Source: Caballeronia sp. BR00000012568055
GTDB lineage: Bacteria > Pseudomonadota > Gammaproteobacteria > Burkholderiales > Burkholderiaceae
DNA: 47,216 nt
Direction: 5' to 3'
NCBI RefSeq assembly: GCF_029439455.1
Contig: NZ_JAQFVG010000243.1
Coordinates: 83,417-130,632 of the forward strand
Shown: positions 17,851 through 25,924 of the stretch, piece after piece
Layout: the number at the start of each line of letters is the position of its first letter
Numbering within the stretch: the stretch's first letter is position 1
Program-made: the position numbers and the translations under genes
The notes under the pieces: generated by a model
The model's input: the letters and a program-made list of their open reading frames with translations, nothing else
Database searches by the model: none
Told to the model about the DNA's origin: nothing

Positions 17851-18459
17851 ATGATGACCCGCCCGAAGCGCCTGCGCGTCTGGCTCGTGTATGCGCTGTG
17901 GACCGTCGCGTGCCTGTTATTGTCGCTGCCTTCCCATTCTTTCGCGGACGCGCAGGCCGGCGCCGCGAAAGCCGCCGTGTGCGCGGCGTGTCACGGCCAG
18001 AACGGCAATTCGACGAGCGGCGATTATCCGTCGCTCGCGGGTCAGACATCGCGTTATATCTATCTCGAACTGCGCGACTTCAAAGCGGGCCGCCGCAGCG
18101 ATCCGCGCATGTCGCCGATGGCCGCGAATCTCTCGCCCGACGATATGCACGATCTCGCCGATTACTTCGCCGCGCAAACGCCCGCATCGACCGACTTCAA
18201 GGCAGATGCGGTCAAGGTCGAAGCGGGACGCAAGAAGTCCGAAGAGGTGCTCTGCACGATGTGCCATCTCGGCGGCTTCAAAGGGCAGAACGAGATTCCG
18301 CGCGTGGCGGGTCAGCAGTACGCGTATATCGTCAAACAGTTGCAGGATTTTCGTGCGAAGAAGCGCACGAACGACGCGGGCAACATGACCAGCGTGACGA
18401 AGAATTTATCCGATGCGGATATCGAGAATCTGGCCAACTACATCGCCAATCTTCAATGA
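17851..18459 (+). CDS. Diheme cytochrome c (c4-like)
   Basis: The protein has 202 residues, a signal peptide or N-terminal anchor (VWLVYALWTVACLLLSLPSH) and two c-type heme sites: C44-AA-C47-H48 and C135-TM-C138-H139. Each is followed by the cytochrome c4 features (PSLAGQTSRYIYLELRDFKAG in outline; then RVAGQQYAYIVKQLQDFRAK) and a likely Met ligand (MSPMAANLS in the first half, NMTSVTKNLS in the second). It starts 3 bp after the quinoprotein gene, so it probably takes electrons from the reduced PQQ enzyme and passes them to a terminal oxidase or other cytochrome. Its stop overlaps the next start as ATGA. Confidence 0.93.
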   Translation: MMTRPKRLRVWLVYALWTVACLLLSLPSHSFADAQAGAAKAAVCAACHGQNGNSTSGDYPSLAGQTSRYIYLELRDFKAGRRSDPRMSPMAANLSPDDMHDLADYFAAQTPASTDFKADAVKVEAGRKKSEEVLCTMCHLGGFKGQNEIPRVAGQQYAYIVKQLQDFRAKKRTNDAGNMTSVTKNLSDADIENLANYIANLQ

Positions 18460-19091
18460 AAATATCGACGATGCTGTTCGCTGCGTGTTTTTGCGCGAAC
18501 GTGTATGCGCAAGACGCCGCCTATGCGCTCAACGAACGGCTGCTCGCGGCCACACGCAACGGCGATACGCAAGCCGTCGCGCGTGCGCTCGATGAAGGCG
18601 CGAAAGTGGATACGCGCAACCGTATCGGCGATACACCGTTGATCAGCGCGTGCAAGCGCGGCCTCACGCCGATGGCGCGCATGCTGATCGATCGCGGCGC
18701 GAACGTGAGTCAGGCCGATGTGCAAGGCATCACGCCGCTGATGGCCGCCGCCTACGATGGCAACGCCGAACTCGCCGCGTTACTGATCGCGCATCACGCC
18801 GGCCTCAAGGCGACCGATCGCGTCGGCAAAACGGCGATGGAATACGCAGCGGGGCGCGGGCACACCGCCATCGTCACGCAACTGCTCGACGCGGGCAGCG
18901 ATGTCAACACGCCGTATCACAACCATCTGACCGCGTTGATGTGGGCGGCGGGCTACGATCAGGCGCAGACGGCATCGGCGTTGCTGGCGCGCGGCGCGAA
19001 TCCCGCTCTGCGCGACGATCGCGGCATGACCGCGAAGGACATCGCGGTGCAGACGGGATCGGCGCACGTCGCGGCGCTACTGACGCAATAA
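18456..19091 (+). CDS. Secreted ankyrin-repeat protein
   Basis: The 211-residue protein has a signal peptide (ISTMLFAACFCANVYAQ, cleaved near residue 19) and then about five ankyrin repeats filling the mature part: GDTPLISACKRGLTPMARML, GITPLMAAAYDGNAELAALL, GKTAMEYAAGRGHTAIVTQL, LTALMWAAGYDQAQTASALL and GMTAKDIAVQTGSAHVAALL. The ATGA overlap with the cytochrome gene ties its translation to that gene. Periplasmic ankyrin proteins are known next to some redox enzymes (for instance catalase-associated AnkB), so it may be a chaperone or assembly partner of the dehydrogenase/cytochrome pair; this is inference. Confidence 0.9.
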   Translation: MKISTMLFAACFCANVYAQDAAYALNERLLAATRNGDTQAVARALDEGAKVDTRNRIGDTPLISACKRGLTPMARMLIDRGANVSQADVQGITPLMAAAYDGNAELAALLIAHHAGLKATDRVGKTAMEYAAGRGHTAIVTQLLDAGSDVNTPYHNHLTALMWAAGYDQAQTASALLARGANPALRDDRGMTAKDIAVQTGSAHVAALLTQ

Positions 19092-19092
19092 A

Positions 19093-20241
19093 TCAGGCGC
19101 GCAGAATCCGCTGGCCGAAGCGCTGCGTCCCAAGCTCCGGAAACAAGTTCGACGCGACGCGCTGCGGCTCGATGCCGAACGTCTCGCCCGTCGCGCTGGC
19201 GATCACGGCGTCGAGCCCGGTGGTTGGCTTCAGATCGCGCGATTGATACAGCGCGCCATTGCTCAATCCCGGCCAATCCGCGATCACGCGCCCGCCCGAT
19301 ACCGCGCCGCCGAAAATCATCGCCGCCGATGCCGTGCCGTGATCCGTGCCGCCCGTGCCGTTCGCCGCCGCCGTGCGTCCGAATTCGGTGGCAACGAGCA
19401 CTGTGGTATTGGCCCATTGCGCGCCCATGCCATCGGCGAGTGCGCCGATCATGGTATCGAGCGCCTTGAGCGTATTGGCGAGGCGCGGATTCTGCGCGCT
19501 GTGCGTATCCCATCCGCCGGTTTCGATCATCGCGATACGCGGGCCGTCGGGCTTGCTCAGGAAGTTCGCGGCGAGCTTGCCGAGACTCGCGGGATCCTGA
19601 CGCGCGCCCGCATCGGCGGCGAGGCCGCGAGCCTGCATCGCGGCGTCCCACAGCGGATGCAGTTGCGCATCGCCGGCATAGAGCTGGGAGACGCGCGTGA
19701 TGAGATCGTCGGGCGCTTGCGGCAGCGACGACGGCGCGTACGACGTCACCTGCGCGCGGCCACGCAAGGCCAGCGGAACGGTTGGCGCGAACGCGATGGC
19801 ATCGGTGCGCGGCGCGGGCAGCATCGACAATAAGCGATTCAGCCAGCCGTCTTTCATCTGATACGGCGCGGTGCCACCGGTTTCGAGCACGTTCTGGCCG
19901 TCGAAATGCGAACGCTCGCGATAGGGCGACGCCACCGCCTGCACGAACAGCGCCTGTTTATCGCGATACATCTGCGCCGTGCGCGCAAGCGACGGATGCA
20001 GCGCGAAAGTGCCGTCGAGCTTGAACGCATTCGATGCATCGATCGCCAGCGGCCCGCGCAGCGACGCATACGCCGGATCGCCGTACGGCACGACGATATT
20101 CAGCCCGTCTGCCGCGCCCCGCTGAATCACGAACACGAAGCGCTTGTCGGTTTCGGCGGAGGCGAACACGAGTTGCGGCGCGATGAGCATCGCGCCTGCG
20201 CCTGCACCGGCGCACGTCAAAAAATGGCGACGCGAAATCAT
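19093..20241 (-). CDS. DUF1501 family protein with Tat signal
   Basis: The 382-residue protein begins MISRRHFLTCAGAGAGAMLI, a twin-arginine signal. The mature part has the DUF1501 pattern: VFVIQRGAADGLNIVVPYGD, ALFVQAVASPYRERSHFDGQ, IETGGWDTHSAQNP and VLVATEFGRTAAANGTGGTD. These Asp/His motifs resemble the alkaline-phosphatase/sulfatase fold, with probable metal ligands, but no reaction is established for the family. It follows the DUF1800 gene by 4 bp, an arrangement seen widely, so the two are probably one functional pair. The ribosome site gaggag precedes the ATG. Its 3' end nearly touches the convergent ankyrin gene. Confidence 0.92.
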   Translation of the reverse strand: MISRRHFLTCAGAGAGAMLIAPQLVFASAETDKRFVFVIQRGAADGLNIVVPYGDPAYASLRGPLAIDASNAFKLDGTFALHPSLARTAQMYRDKQALFVQAVASPYRERSHFDGQNVLETGGTAPYQMKDGWLNRLLSMLPAPRTDAIAFAPTVPLALRGRAQVTSYAPSSLPQAPDDLITRVSQLYAGDAQLHPLWDAAMQARGLAADAGARQDPASLGKLAANFLSKPDGPRIAMIETGGWDTHSAQNPRLANTLKALDTMIGALADGMGAQWANTTVLVATEFGRTAAANGTGGTDHGTASAAMIFGGAVSGGRVIADWPGLSNGALYQSRDLKPTTGLDAVIASATGETFGIEPQRVASNLFPELGTQRFGQRILRA

Positions 20242-20245
20242 GGTT

Positions 20246-21673
20246 TCATCTCCTCAGAAAATCGGGCGATACGAGCAGCAGCGCCAGCGCGGTCTGCTGA
20301 CTTTCGGCGCGGGAAATGGCGGTGGCCGTGGTTTCGGACAGCGAACCGGGCAGCAATTGCGGACCGAGCGCGCGGGCATCGAGTGAATCGCCAGTGCGGG
20401 CGGAAAAGCGTTGTGCCAGTTCCACGCGGCGCACCAGCGCGTCGGGCGCAGCCCAGCTCGCGGCGACATCGTCGAAACCGGCGGGTGAGCCGGGACGCCA
20501 GGTTTGCTGGCCCAATTGCGTAAGCAGCGGCGCGGCCTGCATGCCGTGGAGATCGGTACGACCCAAACCGCGCAGCGAGGAAATGGTCCATTCCCACGGC
20601 GTCTTGAACTTGGCGGGGGTACTCGACCACGCTTCCGGCGACTCGATCAACACGCGATACACACTCGGCAAATCGCCGCCGCTGCGCATGAAGGTGGTCG
20701 CGAGGCGCTCGGTCAGCGCGGGCGGCGGGTTATCGGCGACGAAATGGCGCGCGAGCTTGAGCGCGATGTGCTGCGCGGTGGCGGGCGATGTCGCGAGATC
20801 GTGCAGCACGGCAAGCGGCTGCGCTTCATCGGCCTGAGCGGATTGTGCGTACTGACGGCCCATGATCGTGCGCACGCCGGGTTCGTGCACGCGCGCGCGG
20901 AACACGAACTGGCCGGGCGGCACCGGTTCGTTGCCCGCGTTCGCGCCCATCGCGCCGAGACTCCAGCCGGTGAGCGCGCGCGCGAATTCGGTTACGTCGG
21001 CCTGCGTGTAGCCGCTGCGCACGCCGAGCGTATGCAGTTCCATGATCTCGCGCGCGAGGTTCTCGTTGAGGCCGCGCTTGTTGTCGGGATTGCGCATCGC
21101 GGCGCGTTGCGCGGCGACGCTGTCCGGACCGATGGAACGAGGCTGATCGAGAAAAATCTGCATCGCCGGATGGCGCTCGACGGCGATCAGCATGTCTTCG
21201 AAACGGCCCAGCACGTGCGGGCGGATCGCTTCGGTTTCGAAAGAACCGGCGAGCATCGCCACAGGCGGCTTTTCGATCGATACGGCGAAGTGGTTCGACC
21301 AGAAGTGCACCAGCCGTTCGACGAACGGCGCGCTCGCGGTCAGCGCACTCGCGACGCGGGCATCGACGGCGCTGCGGTAGTCGTCGCGGATCATCTCCGC
21401 GTATTGCTTGCGCACGGCGGCTTTGTCTTGCTTGTCGTCGCTCTTCGTGTCTTTTAACGCGCGCTCGCGTTCAGCAAATTGCGCGGAAAGCTGCGCGCTG
21501 TTCGGCTGATTCGACAAAGCGGCGGGCATCGGTTGATACGCGCTACGTTTCGGATCGGCCTGTTCGGTAAGCCAGCCGCGCGGATCGTCGGGCAGCGCTT
21601 CGCCCGGCCGCGCGCCGAGGCCGAAGCGATTCACCGCGATGGCGGCAGGCGAGAGTTGCGGCGCGATGGCCAT
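20246..21673 (-). CDS. DUF1800 family protein
   Basis: This protein of 475 residues shows the DUF1800 landmarks: AAIAVNRFGLGARPGEAL at the start, FVERLVHFWSNHFAVSIEKP (about 115-135), GLNENLAREIMELHTLGVRSGYTQ in outline (205-228), TEFARALTGWS and LARHFVADNPPP. The family is large, found in many environmental bacteria, normally paired with DUF1501, and has no firm function; export or surface roles have been proposed. I see no obvious Sec signal, only the conserved start. A ggaga site lies 9 bp before the ATG. It is 60 bp downstream of the CnrX/Spy-like gene, possibly in the same transcript. Confidence 0.92.
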   Translation of the reverse strand: MAIAPQLSPAAIAVNRFGLGARPGEALPDDPRGWLTEQADPKRSAYQPMPAALSNQPNSAQLSAQFAERERALKDTKSDDKQDKAAVRKQYAEMIRDDYRSAVDARVASALTASAPFVERLVHFWSNHFAVSIEKPPVAMLAGSFETEAIRPHVLGRFEDMLIAVERHPAMQIFLDQPRSIGPDSVAAQRAAMRNPDNKRGLNENLAREIMELHTLGVRSGYTQADVTEFARALTGWSLGAMGANAGNEPVPPGQFVFRARVHEPGVRTIMGRQYAQSAQADEAQPLAVLHDLATSPATAQHIALKLARHFVADNPPPALTERLATTFMRSGGDLPSVYRVLIESPEAWSSTPAKFKTPWEWTISSLRGLGRTDLHGMQAAPLLTQLGQQTWRPGSPAGFDDVAASWAAPDALVRRVELAQRFSARTGDSLDARALGPQLLPGSLSETTATAISRAESQQTALALLLVSPDFLRR

Positions 21674-21733
21674 GATGTTGGTCTCCTGCGTGGTTTTCTA
21701 CTTACACGTGCGAATCAGCGAAATCCGTCGTTT

Positions 21734-22216
21734 TTATTGCGCGGGCCGTTCTTTCGGCGGCACTGCGCGCAGCGGGCCGTATCGCTCCATTGCGCCGACG
21801 AGTTTGATGCGCTCCTCGGGCGTCAACGTCGCCGCGAAATTCGCGACCGCGCCTTCGATACGCGTGCGCAGCCCGATATCCGCTTCACGCGCGCGCACCA
21901 GCGCAGCATCGAGCGCCGCGCGATCCAGCGTCGGCGCGGCGAGCACGTGCGCGAGATCGATACGCGCATCGCGCGCCTGCCGGATCAGCGGTTGACTATC
22001 GCGCCGCGTTTCGCGCAGCGCATCGCGTAATTCGCGTTGACGGTCGGCGGAGAGATCGGCGGCGGCGAAGCGGATGCCGCGTTGCTGCTCGGCATCGGCG
22101 CGTTGATGTGTAAACATCCCCGACACGCGATACGCCCCGCCCGCCAGCGATCCCAGCAAAAACACATTCAGCACGATCGATACGACCGCGATCGTCTTGA
22201 TGAAACGTGGACTCAT
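21734..22216 (-). CDS. CnrX/Spy-like periplasmic protein (metal_resist type), membrane-anchored
   Basis: The 160-residue protein has one N-terminal hydrophobic segment (FIKTIAVVSIVLNVFLLGSL) that could be anchor or signal. A helical periplasmic part follows, with LSADRQRELRDALRETRRDS, LIRQARDARIDLAHVL and the end motif FAATLTPEERIKLVGAMERY, as in the CpxP/Spy/CnrX group. CnrX uses several His/Glu/Met residues to bind Ni or Co. Here only H37 and H90 occur and there is no HxxxH, so nickel sensing is unlikely. The ATG overlaps the anti-sigma stop by 4 bp, placing it as third member of a sigma / anti-sigma / sensor module. Confidence 0.8.
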   Translation of the reverse strand: MSPRFIKTIAVVSIVLNVFLLGSLAGGAYRVSGMFTHQRADAEQQRGIRFAAADLSADRQRELRDALRETRRDSQPLIRQARDARIDLAHVLAAPTLDRAALDAALVRAREADIGLRTRIEGAVANFAATLTPEERIKLVGAMERYGPLRAVPPKERPAQ

Positions 22217-22647
22217 TGATCGCTCCAGTCGTCGGGCGGCGCGCCGAACGCCGTGCCCGAATACGATTGATCGAACCAGCCGTGCGTGTGCGACGCCGTC
22301 TGCGCGGGCGATGCCGCGAGCATCGACACGATCAGCGCGCCAACGGCGACGCCCGCCGCGCCCGCGCCGACAAAACCGACGCCGGAGAACCACACACGCG
22401 GCCTTCGCCAGAACGGCCGCCGCTTCGCCGCCGACGCGACGATACGGCTGATCAACTGCGCGGACGGCGCTTCGACTTTATGCGCATCCAGCAGGCCATC
22501 GAGCGCGCGTGCTTCGGCGAGTGCCGCCAGCGCTTCAGGATCGCGCGCCTCGATCAGCGCGCGCGCCGCTTCGCGCTCGTCAGGCGGCCAGCGCTCGGGC
22601 AGCGCGCCATAGGCTTCGGTGAGATGGCGGAATCGTTCGGGTGTCAT
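22213..22647 (-). CDS. Putative membrane anti-sigma factor
   Basis: The 144-residue protein has a helical N-terminal cytoplasmic part (FRHLTEAYGALPERWPPDER, then AARALIEARDPEALAALAEA), one membrane segment (FSGVGFVGAGAAGVAVGALIV, about 87-107) and a short periplasmic tail ending HGWFDQSYSGTAF...DDWSDQ. It lacks the zinc HxxxCxxC motif of ZAS anti-sigma factors, so binding of the sigma factor would use another helical mode, as in CnrY-type proteins. Position decides the call: it overlaps the ECF sigma stop (ATGA) upstream and the CnrX/Spy-like start downstream. Confidence 0.75.
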   Translation of the reverse strand: MTPERFRHLTEAYGALPERWPPDEREAARALIEARDPEALAALAEARALDGLLDAHKVEAPSAQLISRIVASAAKRRPFWRRPRVWFSGVGFVGAGAAGVAVGALIVSMLAASPAQTASHTHGWFDQSYSGTAFGAPPDDWSDQ

Positions 22648-23216
22648 TTCGTTTCCCCGGCGGGGCGCTCGAGATCGGCGAGCGCGATCTTCAGATTGCG
22701 GCGCGCGCGGGCGAGCAGGCTTTCGAGCGCGTCCACGCTCACGCCCATCAGCGCGGCGGCTTCCGCGTTCGGCAGTTCCTGGTAGTACTGCAACACCAGC
22801 GCTTCCCGCTGACGCGCGGGCAGCGCCTGTAAAGCACGCCCGATCCGGCTGCCGGTGCCCGCGGCATCGAGCCGTTCGTCGGGCAGCGGGGCGGCATCGG
22901 CCTGTTCAGGCAGATCGTCATCGGGTGCGGTGGTTTCGCGTTGCTTGCGCAGCCGGTCATGACAAAGATTGAGTGTCACGCGATGCAGCCAGGTATCGAA
23001 GCGCGCCGCGCCGGGTTTCCAGCGCGGCGCAATTTTCCAGATGCGCAGAAATGCTTCCTGCGCGATGTCGTCGGCTTCGTCGCGATCGCCGAGCATGCGC
23101 GACGCCAGCGCGACGATGCGCGGCAGTTTCCTCGCGACGATCTCGCGGACCGCGCCCGAGTCCTGATTGCCGACGCGGGCCAGCAGCGCGATATCCGGAT
23201 CTTCTTCTTCGTTCAA
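22644..23216 (-). CDS. ECF RNA polymerase sigma factor
   Basis: The 190-residue protein has sigma region 2 (about 20-95: IVARKLPRIVALASRMLGDR, DEADDIAQEAFLRIWK, then FDTWLHRVTLNLCHDRLRK) and region 4 (about 128-182: LQALPARQREALVLQYYQEL and ALMGVSVDALESLLARARRN). It would direct RNA polymerase to a small stress regulon, probably including its own operon. The only NTG start between the upstream stop and region 2 is a TTG at 23216, with a weak ribosome site, so low or coupled expression is likely. The anti-sigma gene overlaps by 4 bp. Confidence 0.92.
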   Translation of the reverse strand: MNEEEDPDIALLARVGNQDSGAVREIVARKLPRIVALASRMLGDRDEADDIAQEAFLRIWKIAPRWKPGAARFDTWLHRVTLNLCHDRLRKQRETTAPDDDLPEQADAAPLPDERLDAAGTGSRIGRALQALPARQREALVLQYYQELPNAEAAALMGVSVDALESLLARARRNLKIALADLERPAGETK

Positions 23217-23254
23217 AGTCGTGTCGGTTGTGGTGTCGCGCGGGTGTTACCGCC

Positions 23255-23365
23255 TTAATAAACCACTACGGCCGGCGCGCGGTAATAAGCCGGATGCGCG
23301 GGATACACCACGCAGCCGGCCAGCATCACCTCCGCGAGCGCAATTGCGCAGAGCGTCTTCAACAT
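23255..23365 (-). CDS. 36-residue lipoprotein
   Basis: This tiny frame reads MLKTLCAIALAEVML, then the lipobox LAGC (C18), then VVYPAHPAYYRAPAVVVY. An aaggtga site lies about 7 bp before the ATG at 23365. The signal-peptide part and lipobox are textbook; the mature peptide would be only about 19 residues, with repeated Tyr/Pro/Ala (YPAHPAYYRAP), a composition common in small Burkholderiales outer-membrane lipoproteins. It lies between the YXWGXW protein and the ECF sigma gene, in the same direction. Function unknown. Confidence 0.7.
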   Translation of the reverse strand: MLKTLCAIALAEVMLAGCVVYPAHPAYYRAPAVVVY

Positions 23366-23476
23366 GATGAATCACCTTATGACGATTGATAACGCGCCGC
23401 CTCGTGTTCCGGTTGTCCGGTTATCGTGCTCGGGCGGGCGGCGCGGGTCTCCTGCGAAGAAAGCGGATCGCGTGAA

Positions 23477-23812
23477 TCAGGCCCAGTGGCCTTCGACCCA
23501 GCGGTAATGCGGACCGCGCTGAATCCAGTGGCCAGGCACCCAGCGGTAGCCCACGCGCACCGGACGCCAGTGTCCAGGCGCCCACACGTATTGACCGCCC
23601 GCCCAGCGCCAGTGGCCGGGATCCCACGCGTAACCCGCACGCGGCGGAGGCGGCGGTTCGGAGCGCATCGGCGGGGGCGGCGCGTTCGGCGCAATGATCA
23701 CGGCCTGCGCCGACGCTTCGCTGCTATGGAGGAGGGCAAACGAGCCAGCGGCCAGCGGCGCGCCGAATGCGGCGAGCGCGGCGAGTCGAATCGTCCAGAT
23801 ATTTTTCTTCAT
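23477..23812 (-). CDS. YXWGXW-repeat exported protein
   Basis: The 111-residue protein has a signal peptide (IRLAALAAFGAPLAAGSFAL, to about residue 35), a Pro-rich stretch (APNAPPPPMRSEPPPPPRAG) and four aromatic repeats: YAWDPGHWRW, YVWAPGHWRP, YRWVPGHWIQ and YRWVEGHWA. This is the YXWGXW pattern (TIGR/Pfam family of short repeats) seen in envelope or matrix proteins of proteobacteria; the role is unknown, though the His/Trp-rich surface suggests ligand or wall binding. It is 110 bp upstream of the small lipoprotein and may belong to the same envelope-stress neighbourhood as the ECF sigma module. Confidence 0.85.
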   Translation of the reverse strand: MKKNIWTIRLAALAAFGAPLAAGSFALLHSSEASAQAVIIAPNAPPPPMRSEPPPPPRAGYAWDPGHWRWAGGQYVWAPGHWRPVRVGYRWVPGHWIQRGPHYRWVEGHWA

Positions 23813-23926
23813 GAGCTTTCTCGTCGGTTTTTGGTTGCGACATTCGGTTAAACGTCGTATCGGCGGGAAATCCGTCGCTCTATCGTTGCGGAAGTTGTAA
23901 CGAGTTTTTACGATCGACCGAAAGTG

Positions 23927-24844
23927 TCAGACGAGTGTGTCGAGTCCTTTGACCAGCCGCTCGGCCAGACGCGGCTGCTTCAATTGCTCGATCCACCATT
24001 TCAGCGCGCGGCCTTCGTGATCGCCGCGCCACGCGACATAAAGCGTGTTCGGCTCACGCGGATCGGCGGTGATTTTTTCGATAAGTTCGCCGCGCGCCAG
24101 CAAGCCCGCCACGCGATGCCTCGGCACCCAGCCGATGCCCAATCCCTGCCGCTGCGCCAGAATTTTCGCCCGCATGCTCGGCACGGCCAGCGCGCTCTGT
24201 CCGCCGACCACGCCGTACGCGCGCCCCGCCGATGCCCGCGACGAATCCGCCACCACCACTGCGCGATGCGCCGCGATCTGCTCGCGCCGCAGCGGTTCAT
24301 CGACGGCGGCGAGCGCGTGGCGCGATGCCACTGCGAATACCCATTCCATCACGCCGAGTTCGAACCAGCGCAGGCCGGGAATCGCGGGCGGCTCGTTGGT
24401 CGCGCCGACGATCAGGTCCGCGCGGCCATCGCGGAGCGCTTCCCAGGTGCCGCTCAGCACTTCGTGCGTCATGCGCAGCGTGACGCCGGAGCCGAGCGCA
24501 TCGAAGGCTTGCACGACGGGCAGCATCGTTTCGAATTCGAGTATTTCATCGCAGACGATCCACAGCCGGTCTTCCCAGCCGCTCGCGATTTGCTTGACGC
24601 GCTGCGATAAACGGCCTACGTCGAGCATCAGCCGCGCGGCTTCATCGGCGAGCAGATGGCCGGCGGGCGTGAGTTGCAGGCGATAGCGGCGGCGGTCGAA
24701 CAGCAGCGCGTCGAAGCGCGTTTCGAGTTGCCGCGCGGCGTGCGAAACGGTGGAAGGCGCTTTGCCCAGCCGTGCCGCCGCGCGCGACAGACTGCCGGTT
24801 TCGCGGATTGCGTCGAGCAGCGAGAGTTCGTCCTCGGACAACAT
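23927..24844 (-). CDS. LysR family transcriptional regulator
   Basis: Residues 1-60 of this 305-residue protein are the winged HTH (LDAIRETGSLSRAAARLGKA, PSTVSHAARQLETRFDALLF). The rest is the periplasmic-binding-like effector domain with the usual VGATNEPPAIPGLRWFELG and a late GIGWVPRHRVAGLLARGEL. The ATG at 24844 has GGAG 6 bp upstream; the one four codons earlier (24856) does not. It lies 56 bp upstream of no divergent partner: its neighbour, the 3-hydroxyacyl-CoA dehydrogenase, points the same way and precedes it. Its target and inducer cannot be read from the sequence. Confidence 0.92.
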   Translation of the reverse strand: MLSEDELSLLDAIRETGSLSRAAARLGKAPSTVSHAARQLETRFDALLFDRRRYRLQLTPAGHLLADEAARLMLDVGRLSQRVKQIASGWEDRLWIVCDEILEFETMLPVVQAFDALGSGVTLRMTHEVLSGTWEALRDGRADLIVGATNEPPAIPGLRWFELGVMEWVFAVASRHALAAVDEPLRREQIAAHRAVVVADSSRASAGRAYGVVGGQSALAVPSMRAKILAQRQGLGIGWVPRHRVAGLLARGELIEKITADPREPNTLYVAWRGDHEGRALKWWIEQLKQPRLAERLVKGLDTLV

Positions 24845-24900
24845 GTTCGGCTCCATCGAACGTGTTCAATGGAGCGATCCTACGGCAGTTTCGCGGCGGT

Positions 24901-25752
24901 TTAGTCGTACTTGTACACACCGTGCTTCGTCTTGCGGCCAAGGCGACCCGCCGCAACGAGTTCGCGCATCAGCGGGCAGGCGCGGTATTTCGAATCGCCG
25001 AAATCTTTCAGGAACACGTCCATCACCGACAAACACACGTCGATACCAATCAGATCGGCCAGCGCCAGCGGCCCGATCGGATGATTCGCGCCGAGCTTCA
25101 TGCCCGCGTCGATTTCCTCGGCGCTCGCCACGCCTTCATAAAGCACGTAGAAGGCTTCGTTGATCATCGGCACCAGAATGCGGTTGACGACGAAACCCGG
25201 CGAATTGCGCACGCCGATCGGCGACTTGTCGAGTGTTTCGGTCAGTTCGCGCACGGCGGCGAAGGTTGCGTCGCTGGTCTGAATGCCGCGAATCACTTCG
25301 ACCAGTTGCAGGAGCGGCACCGGATTGAAAAAGTGCATGCCGATGAAGCGTTCCGGCTGACTCAACGTGGCCGCGAGCGAGGTGATCGAAATGGACGACG
25401 TGTTCGACGCGATGATCGCGTCTTCGCGCGCCACGCGTTCGATTTCCTTCAGGATGCGATGCTTCAGATCGACGTTTTCGGTCGCTGCTTCGATCACGAT
25501 ATCCGCTGCCGACAGGCGACCATAATCCGTCGATGTTTCGATGCGTGCGATGGCCGCATCGCGCGCAGACGCTTGCAGCTTTTCCTTCGATACGAGCCGC
25601 TCCAGGCTGCCCGTGAGCGTGGCGACGCCGCGAGCGAGCGCGGCATCGTTGACATCGATCATGATGACCTGCAAGCCTGCGACAGCCGCGACTTGCGCAA
25701 TGCCGTTGCCCATGGTTCCCGCGCCTACGATACCGACGGTCCGAATGCTCAT
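24901..25752 (-). CDS. 3-hydroxybutyryl-CoA dehydrogenase
   Basis: This NAD(P)-dependent enzyme of 283 residues interconverts 3-hydroxyacyl-CoA and acetoacyl-CoA. The dinucleotide site GAGTMGNGIAQ begins at residue 10. The catalytic set is S119 (SNTSSIS), H140 in GMHFFNPVPLL, and E152 (LVEVIRG). The C-terminal domain has GFVVNRILVPMINEAFYVL and ANHPIGPLALADLIG. Length and the single-domain form match PaaH/Hbd-type enzymes for short chains rather than the fused FadB. GGAGGAAG precedes the ATG at 25752. It is probably used in butanoate or PHB-related metabolism or in phenylacetate breakdown, but no paa genes are nearby. Confidence 0.93.
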   Translation of the reverse strand: MSIRTVGIVGAGTMGNGIAQVAAVAGLQVIMIDVNDAALARGVATLTGSLERLVSKEKLQASARDAAIARIETSTDYGRLSAADIVIEAATENVDLKHRILKEIERVAREDAIIASNTSSISITSLAATLSQPERFIGMHFFNPVPLLQLVEVIRGIQTSDATFAAVRELTETLDKSPIGVRNSPGFVVNRILVPMINEAFYVLYEGVASAEEIDAGMKLGANHPIGPLALADLIGIDVCLSVMDVFLKDFGDSKYRACPLMRELVAAGRLGRKTKHGVYKYD

Positions 25753-25924
25753 GCTGTCTTCCTCCAGTGATGGCGCCGGACCTGCGCCCGGCAAACTCGA
25801 TGAATTTCAGGGCACGCATCGCCCTTTATCCGCGATTCTACCCAGCGAAAAAGACAGAACGCGGATTTACGTGCGGCCCATTCCCATTCGATAGGAAACC
25901 GAAACGTGTGCTTTGCGTGAAGCC

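Noticed and set aside
20504..21457. Plus-strand open frame of 317 residues opposite DUF1800
   Set aside because: Arg/His/Glu-rich shadow of a well-recognised family gene; no start site or motif.
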